NCBI GenBank assembly: GCA_021788625.1
Contig: JAJYKL010000037.1
Location: 1 to 38,695 of the forward strand
Source: Chloroflexota bacterium
GTDB lineage: Bacteria; Chloroflexota; Anaerolineae; J036; Brachytrichaceae
Direction of reading: 5' to 3'
DNA: 38,695 bases
Positions 34,155 through 38,695 of the stretch are shown here, piece after piece (the stretch's first letter is position 1; the number at the start of each line of letters is the position of its first letter). A program made the position numbers and the translations under genes. The notes below the pieces were generated by a model. It worked only from the letters and a program-made list of their open reading frames with translations. It did not search any database and was not told the origin of the DNA.

Positions 34155-36014
34155 TCACGTGAGCCCCATATATTCCAGTTGCGCGTTTAGGGTGGAAGGC
34201 GTCCACTTCGGCTGCTTGTTCGCCTTGCCAAGTGCTTGCGGCGGTAATGATGGCAACGGCGGCATGACCGTCGGAATCCGCAGAGGTGCGTTGGCCCCTT
34301 GCGGCGCCGCCATTTGCTGCGCCACCGCCTGCGGAGGCGTGACGGGGCGCAGAGGGCGGTCCGATCCCTGCATCAACACGGCACTGCGCTTGGTGTACGA
34401 GGTCTCGAACTGCTGTGTGGCGAATTTCGCATCCGCCTCGCCAAGCGACTGCTGGTAGGTGGACTGGTCCCAGTTCTGGACCAGTTTTCCTTCCTTCTTG
34501 AGATTCTTCAGGTGGGCCTTCACCTCGCGGTAGCGCCTCTGCGCGTTTTTGATCTCGTCTTTCGATAGCTTCTGCGGGCTGCCCTTCTGGTTCAACACCT
34601 TGCCAAGATTCTTCGCCTTAAACTTGAGGATTTTATCGGCCGTCCCCTGGTCGACCAGCGACGGCAGGCCGTGGTATTTCATCCCGACGGAGCCCACGTC
34701 GGCAACGGAAGGTGCGTCCCCACGCAACGTGGAGTAGAAGACGGATTCCATCCCCGTCGGCTGCACCTCCGCGTTGCCGGCCTTGAACGCGTCGCGGGCG
34801 GCCTGGTACGCCTTGGGCGGCGCGAAGTTCTTCGCGGCGGGCTTGGGGCCGCGCTTGTTTTCGGGTTGGGCCTGCCACTTCTTCATGGCGGCTTTGTGCG
34901 CCGTCATCCTTTGACCGCCGGGGCCGAAGGATTGGTCGTTGTCGATGCCCTTCACCTTGCCGGTGGCCGGATCGACGTAGATGTTGCCGCCGTGCCGGTC
35001 CGCCTGGCCGGTGATGGCGTCGAAGAGTTGCAGGTCGGACATGCCCTTCTGGGTGACCGGGTTGGACAGGTCGTGCCCGTAGTACTCCGTGCCCGAGTGC
35101 TTCATCCATTTCCCGTTCACCTGCTTCACCGTGTCCGGATCCATGCTCGCCGCCTCCGCGGCGGTGATTTCGTCCTCATAGACGTGCTCGTACATCGGCT
35201 TGCCCGCCACCTCCGAAGACACCGTGCCATGCATGACCTTCCCCAAGGCATCGGCGTGCCTGGCAAAGAACTCGTCGGAGATGATGTCGAGGCCGAGTTT
35301 TTTATTCAGGCGCGACGAGGCCACCGCGCGGGCACCCATGTGAAGACCGTCCGTCAGGTTGACCCCCGTCAGGTTTGCCCACATATTGCCAGCCGTGGCG
35401 AACTCGTGCTTGGAGCCCTTCTCCGGCTCCGGCTTGAAATAGCCGGTGTCAGAGCCCGATGAGCCGAGGGCTTTCTGGTACTTCGCCCTGTAGACGGGAT
35501 TGACGGAGCCGCCGCCCAGCGACTTGAGTGCGTCGGGGCCGGTGAGAAGGTCCTGGTCGGTCAGTTCGCGCTGGATGCGTGCCGGCGACGCTGCCCGGCG
35601 CTGCACCAGTGGGGTGATCGCCGGTGGGGTCACGCTACGCCGCGCCGGCGGGTCAGCCGCGTCACTCGACACGCCCATCGGGGGCGGTGCGGAGGTGGTC
35701 AGCGACGTGACCTGCGCCGCCACGCGGTCGGCCTCCCGCTCGTACGGGTCGTCGGCTGCGCCGACGTTGAGTTTGGGTTGAATGGCACGCGGTGAAGTCG
35801 AGTGCCTGCCCAGCGCTTGCAGCACGGCGCGGTTGCCCGCCGCGCGCTGCAGGCCCTGCACCTGGCGCGCGTCGAGCGGCGCGTTGTTGCGCAGAGTCTG
35901 CTGCACAAGCAAATCATCTTCTTGCTGGGGTGTGGCGGTCTTCGCCTGCGGGGCTTTGGCCGACCGCTGTAGACCTGCTGGTGTGACGTCACGTGCTGAC
36001 ACTTTACCAAACAT
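34155..36014 (-). CDS. eCIS-type cargo protein with PI3/4-kinase-like catalytic core
   Basis: A 619-residue protein. The N-terminus is the leader type seen on extracellular contractile injection system cargo and DUF4157 proteins: VQGLQRAAGNRAVLQAL, then IQPKLNVGAADDPYEREADR (about 80-100) and low-complexity linkers with VQRRAASPARIQREL. From about residue 130 a kinase-like domain follows: GYFKPEPEKG (probable ATP lysine, about 190-199), ARAVASSRLNKKLGLDI, LFDAITGQADRHGGNIYV (catalytic DRHxxN, about 337-342) and KGIDNDQSFGP (metal-binding Asp, about 357). This order matches PI3/4K-like, HipA-like and FAM20-like kinases. A Lys-rich coiled region and a Pro-rich tail (VMPPLPSLPPQALG) end it. The ATG at 36014 has GGGAGG eight bases upstream. 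Injection and target are inferred; no eCIS structural genes lie in the window. Confidence 0.75.
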   Translation of the reverse strand: MFGKVSARDVTPAGLQRSAKAPQAKTATPQQEDDLLVQQTLRNNAPLDARQVQGLQRAAGNRAVLQALGRHSTSPRAIQPKLNVGAADDPYEREADRVAAQVTSLTTSAPPPMGVSSDAADPPARRSVTPPAITPLVQRRAASPARIQRELTDQDLLTGPDALKSLGGGSVNPVYRAKYQKALGSSGSDTGYFKPEPEKGSKHEFATAGNMWANLTGVNLTDGLHMGARAVASSRLNKKLGLDIISDEFFARHADALGKVMHGTVSSEVAGKPMYEHVYEDEITAAEAASMDPDTVKQVNGKWMKHSGTEYYGHDLSNPVTQKGMSDLQLFDAITGQADRHGGNIYVDPATGKVKGIDNDQSFGPGGQRMTAHKAAMKKWQAQPENKRGPKPAAKNFAPPKAYQAARDAFKAGNAEVQPTGMESVFYSTLRGDAPSVADVGSVGMKYHGLPSLVDQGTADKILKFKAKNLGKVLNQKGSPQKLSKDEIKNAQRRYREVKAHLKNLKKEGKLVQNWDQSTYQQSLGEADAKFATQQFETSYTKRSAVLMQGSDRPLRPVTPPQAVAQQMAAPQGANAPLRIPTVMPPLPSLPPQALGKANKQPKWTPSTLNAQLEYMGLT

Positions 36015-36445
36015 TACATCGCCTCCCGGAATCAAACCAATACAAACACGACCCTGGTGCACAAGATGCGGTGATATGAACGAAGGGGGACAGTGTGGGG
36101 CTTACCTACAGGTGATAATGGACCGGGACAGTATACCTCACGAAATATAAACTCCCCAAGTTATACGTAATCTGTAACCACGCCGTTTGCCCCTGCGGTT
36201 AGCGCTGGCTTCGCAACGATCCGGCTGAAGGCACGGCGACATGACAACAAGGGGATGGGGCTGGCTGTGGAAAGACATGGGAGCCGTTGGCACCAGGGTA
36301 GCGTAGGGAGGTGATGGGGCTTCTGGTTGGGCGCGACGGGCGAACTGGCGTTTTCGTTTCCGTGCCGCGGCATCTTCGGGCCGGGAGTATAACATCCAGC
36401 AGGCTATTCCCGAAATCCATCTATCACAGCAGGGGGGTGCTTGCC
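36015..36445. other. 431-base divergent intergenic region with duplicated upstream segment
   Basis: Contains the 36-nt segment copy B (36333-36368) and a TATAAC (36388-36393) that corresponds to the -10-like sequence of copy A. The remaining bases carry no gene I can support. It separates the kinase cargo gene (minus) from the intact effector-binding gene (plus). Confidence 0.6.
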
Positions 36446-36955
36446 ATGTTAACTCTCAGCGAACCGAAAATCATCGAGCGCGAACCGTACTACGTGGTCG
36501 GGTCTTATTGCACCTATGAGGGCCAGGACGAGGGACCCGGCTGGACCGGCGCGGATACGGAATTCAACCGCCGGCGGAGTGAGGTCACCAACACCAAAGG
36601 CGACCTGACCCTCGGCTTCATGTACCGGCCGCACAGGGACCATCCCGAGATACCGGACGACGTGCATGCCTGCTTCGTGGGCGTCGAGGTGACGGACCTG
36701 GACCACGTGCCGGAGGGCATGGCCACCACCCGCTTCTCCGGGGGCCAGTACGCCGTCGTGGCGTGCCAGGGCGATGACGGGGGCGAGTCAACTCAGGGGG
36801 TGGGCGATGCGATCAATTACCTTGAGACGGAATGGCTGGCCAAAAATGGCTACTCGGAGGGTGACGCCTGCTTCGCTGCCAGCGAGACCCACCCCCAAAG
36901 GCCGCCCTACGTGGAGTACGTCTACATGAAGCTGGAGAAAACAGCAAAGAGCTGA
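36446..36955 (+). CDS. Effector-binding (GyrI/AraC-type) domain protein, intact copy
   Basis: A stand-alone 169-residue ligand-binding domain like the C-terminal part of Rob/BmrR and the SbmC (GyrI) protein. Pattern in order: IIEREPYYVVGSYCTYEGQ, FMYRPHRDHPEIPDDVHACF, VGVEVTDLDHVPEGMATTRF, GGQYAVVACQGDDGG, a helix DAINYLETEWLAKNGY and the last strand YVEYVYMKLEK. The family binds cationic or aromatic small molecules, and some members protect against toxins or gyrase poisons. Here it may sense or sequester a compound or protein. AGGGGGG lies about nine bases before the ATG. It is duplicated at 33255, where the copy is broken. Confidence 0.82.
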   Translation: MLTLSEPKIIEREPYYVVGSYCTYEGQDEGPGWTGADTEFNRRRSEVTNTKGDLTLGFMYRPHRDHPEIPDDVHACFVGVEVTDLDHVPEGMATTRFSGGQYAVVACQGDDGGESTQGVGDAINYLETEWLAKNGYSEGDACFAASETHPQRPPYVEYVYMKLEKTAKS

Positions 36956-37040
36956 GGGTTAAGGCTTAAGGCTTAAGGGTTGGGGATGCTGGCGTTCCTG
37001 GAAGCTGGCTCGCGCTGCACGGTCAGGTCACGGCAGACAA

Positions 37041-37093
37041 CCTCCCGCGGGACACTGGGAGGGGTGTATGTCACCATGCCAACCCGTGGGAGG
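37041..37093. repeat. 11-bp inverted repeat, copy 2, just after the broken cargo-type gene
   Basis: Arms CCTCCCGCGGG (37041-37051) and CCCGTGGGAGG (37083-37093), loop 31, 18 bases past the stop of the minus-strand gene. Same geometry as 31257-31309. The loop edge ACCATGCCAACCCG resembles ACCACGAACCCCG of copy 1. Confidence 0.65.
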
Positions 37094-37111
37094 AATTGTC
37101 GCCCATGTGGA

Positions 37112-38695
37112 TTAAAGATTCGCCATCTCCTGCTCGATCGTGTTGACCTGGGCCCCGCTTTTGATAATTGGATTGGCGTTCTTGGGCACCTTGATCTTCT
37201 CGTAGGGGACGCCGAACCGCTTTGAGAAGCACTTGATGTTCTGCTGCACCACATCAGAGGTGCCAGGAGCCATGTAGATCTTCTGGACGTGCTTGGTGAT
37301 GTCGACAGTGCCGAATATCTGGATCTCCAGGGGCAGCTGCGATTGAAAATCCCGCCAAACCATGGCGGCGTTGATGATGTTCGCCAGAGCCTGATTATTG
37401 GGCCCTTGCTTATCCTTCGTCAGGCGTTCGCCGCTGGCAAAGTCGGCGATGGCGAACATGATGTCACGCCGCGGGTGACTGTGATCCGTCGCGGTATATA
37501 CCACCCGGTTCGCCACGTTCTTATTGTTCAACAGGAAATGCACCTCGCCGTAGTAGTTAACGCCGTGTTGAATGTGCTCATTTTGTGCGTCCTTCTTGAT
37601 GTTTCATTTTTTAAGATTCTCCGAACTCGCGCTGCTCGTGCCCCTGTTCACGTTCCAGTTGACGTTGGCCGCGCCGAAGGTGGGCATCTCCTCGGCCTCG
37701 AACCCCAACCGGCGCGTCTGCCGGGTGTCTTTCCATTTGCGGAAGCGCAGGTAATTTTCACCAAGTTCCTGCACAAAGTTTGGGTTCTCGAACTTGCCGG
37801 TGTACTCGATGTCGCCCGCGGCGTCATCCTTCCCGAACAATTCGGATACCTTCTTGCTCTTCGCTGTCTGGGTCGCCGGGTCGAACACGGTGTCACTCGC
37901 CTTCACCTTCCCGGGATAGAGGTACTTCGTCTTGGTCTTCTGCTTGCCGAAGAACGACTTCGTGTTGACGTCCTGGGTCTTGCCAAACCAGTCCATCCCG
38001 GGCACGGTGATGGTCAAGGGGATGTTTGCGGCGAACTTCTCGATGTTCCGGTAGACGGCGCCGGCCTTCGTGTCGTCCAGGCTGTATTTCGTCTTGAGGT
38101 AGCTGGACAGGATGCCTTGCGGGGTGGTTGCCGGAGTCTTCTTGAGGTCGGTCTCCTTGACGTCGATGCTCTGCAGGTGTTGTTGGTACAGGGCCTCACC
38201 CCGCTGGCCGAGCCGATACTTCCACGTGGACGGATCCGTCGACACGTGCCCCTTTAGCTTGGCCAGCCTGTCCTGGGCCTGCTGGGTCAGCGTGAGCTTG
38301 CCGTTCGCCTCCTGCGCCGTGGCGACGTCGCCGAACACCTTCATGAAGTAGTCGACCGACAGCTCGCCCGGAGTTTCGTTGTCGTTGTAGATCGCGCGCT
38401 TGTCCTCCGTCGCGTCAATCTTGGCGCGTGTAGGAGGCTAGCTCGGACTGGAAGCGCTCGTTGAGGAGGCCGAGCATCTTCACCGCGTTCATGTTACCAG
38501 CCTGCCTGGCCATGTCCTGGATGCTCTTCGCCGCCTCCTCGACGCGCATCTCCTTGTGCATGTAGCGCACCACGGGGTTGTCTTTGATCAGGGCCTGCGC
38601 CAGCTGCATCGTCCTGCTCATATTCCCGGCTGTGCCCGGTTGCGTTTGCAGGTCCGATCTGTAGAGTTCAAACAGCTTTTGCTGTATGGCCGGCT
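37112..38695 (-). pseudogene. Large broken gene, possible secreted/cargo protein (continues past right edge)
   Basis: Three frame segments join into one protein. The right segment runs from the window edge (AIQQKLFELYRSDLQTQPG ... NERFQSELASYTR) and must shift one base near 38430 to continue AKIDATEDKRAIYNDNETPG, ELSVDYFMKVFGDV. That frame stays open to a TGA at 37604-37606. The same frame then continues without other stops as NIKKDAQNEHIQHGVNYYGE, VHFLLNNKNVANRVVYTATD to a stop at 37112. So there is one frameshift and one in-frame TGA. The text is Lys/Thr-rich, without signal peptide or TM in the visible part. I recognise no family; the N-terminus, where an eCIS leader would be, lies outside the window. 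Its neighbour is the eCIS-type kinase. Confidence 0.65.

Noticed and set aside
37289..38257. 322-codon open frame on the plus strand
   Set aside because: It overlaps the broken minus-strand gene, whose translated text is coherent across three segments. The plus frame is Leu/Val/Gly-rich antisense-like text with no motif.

Overview
The window reads as a chromosomal accessory region of a GC-rich, free-living bacterium. Chloroflexota (Anaerolineae or Chloroflexia type) is my best guess. That guess is inference. It rests on the mix of ABC exporters with long coiled-coil adaptors, DinB-like proteins, plant-polysaccharide enzymes, a LOV hybrid kinase and an eCIS-type cargo protein, and on start codons with almost no leader. 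No rRNA, tRNA, CRISPR array or transposase was recognised.

Layout. 1-1196: 5' part of an efflux adaptor lipoprotein (minus strand). 1330-8655: housekeeping-like genes: a MurF/alanine racemase fusion, a LysM-M23 peptidase lipoprotein, a PlsC acyltransferase, an AMMECR1-domain protein, a DinB-like protein and an SGNH hydrolase. 8656-9136: three evenly spaced hairpins followed by the wreck of a VapC-type PIN toxin. 9137-16859: a GH-D clan glycosidase behind two operator-like direct repeats, a DinB protein with a Cys/His-rich tail, an SPOUT methyltransferase, a SAM methyltransferase, a nucleotidyltransferase-like protein and a lipoprotein of unknown function. 17012-24366: a xylulokinase-like FGGY kinase, a 997-residue LOV hybrid histidine kinase, an Fpg/Nei-like protein without the catalytic proline, and a GH28 enzyme. 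24408-29533: a probable single operon with a good sigma-70 promoter (MarR regulator, ABC-2 permease, HlyD adaptor, two ABC ATPases), which resembles the E. coli ybhGFSR exporter. 29865-31031: a ferritin-like/VIT1 iron transporter. 31324-33030: a secreted Asp-box beta-propeller protein.

33100-38695 is a decaying gene island. It has two copies of an effector-binding (GyrI-like) gene, one intact and one broken. It also holds a further broken small gene, an intact protein with an eCIS-cargo N-terminus and a PI3/4K-like kinase core, and a large broken gene running off the right edge. Shared 36-nt upstream segments and shared 3' inverted repeats tie parts of the island together.

The strongest candidates for something undescribed are the eCIS-type kinase effector with its neighbouring broken cargo gene, the LOV hybrid kinase, and the MurF-Alr fusion whose MurF half has lost hallmark residues. 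Carbohydrate genes (GH-D, GH28, FGGY kinase, SGNH, Asp-box protein) are scattered rather than in one operon, which suggests a saprophytic lifestyle.
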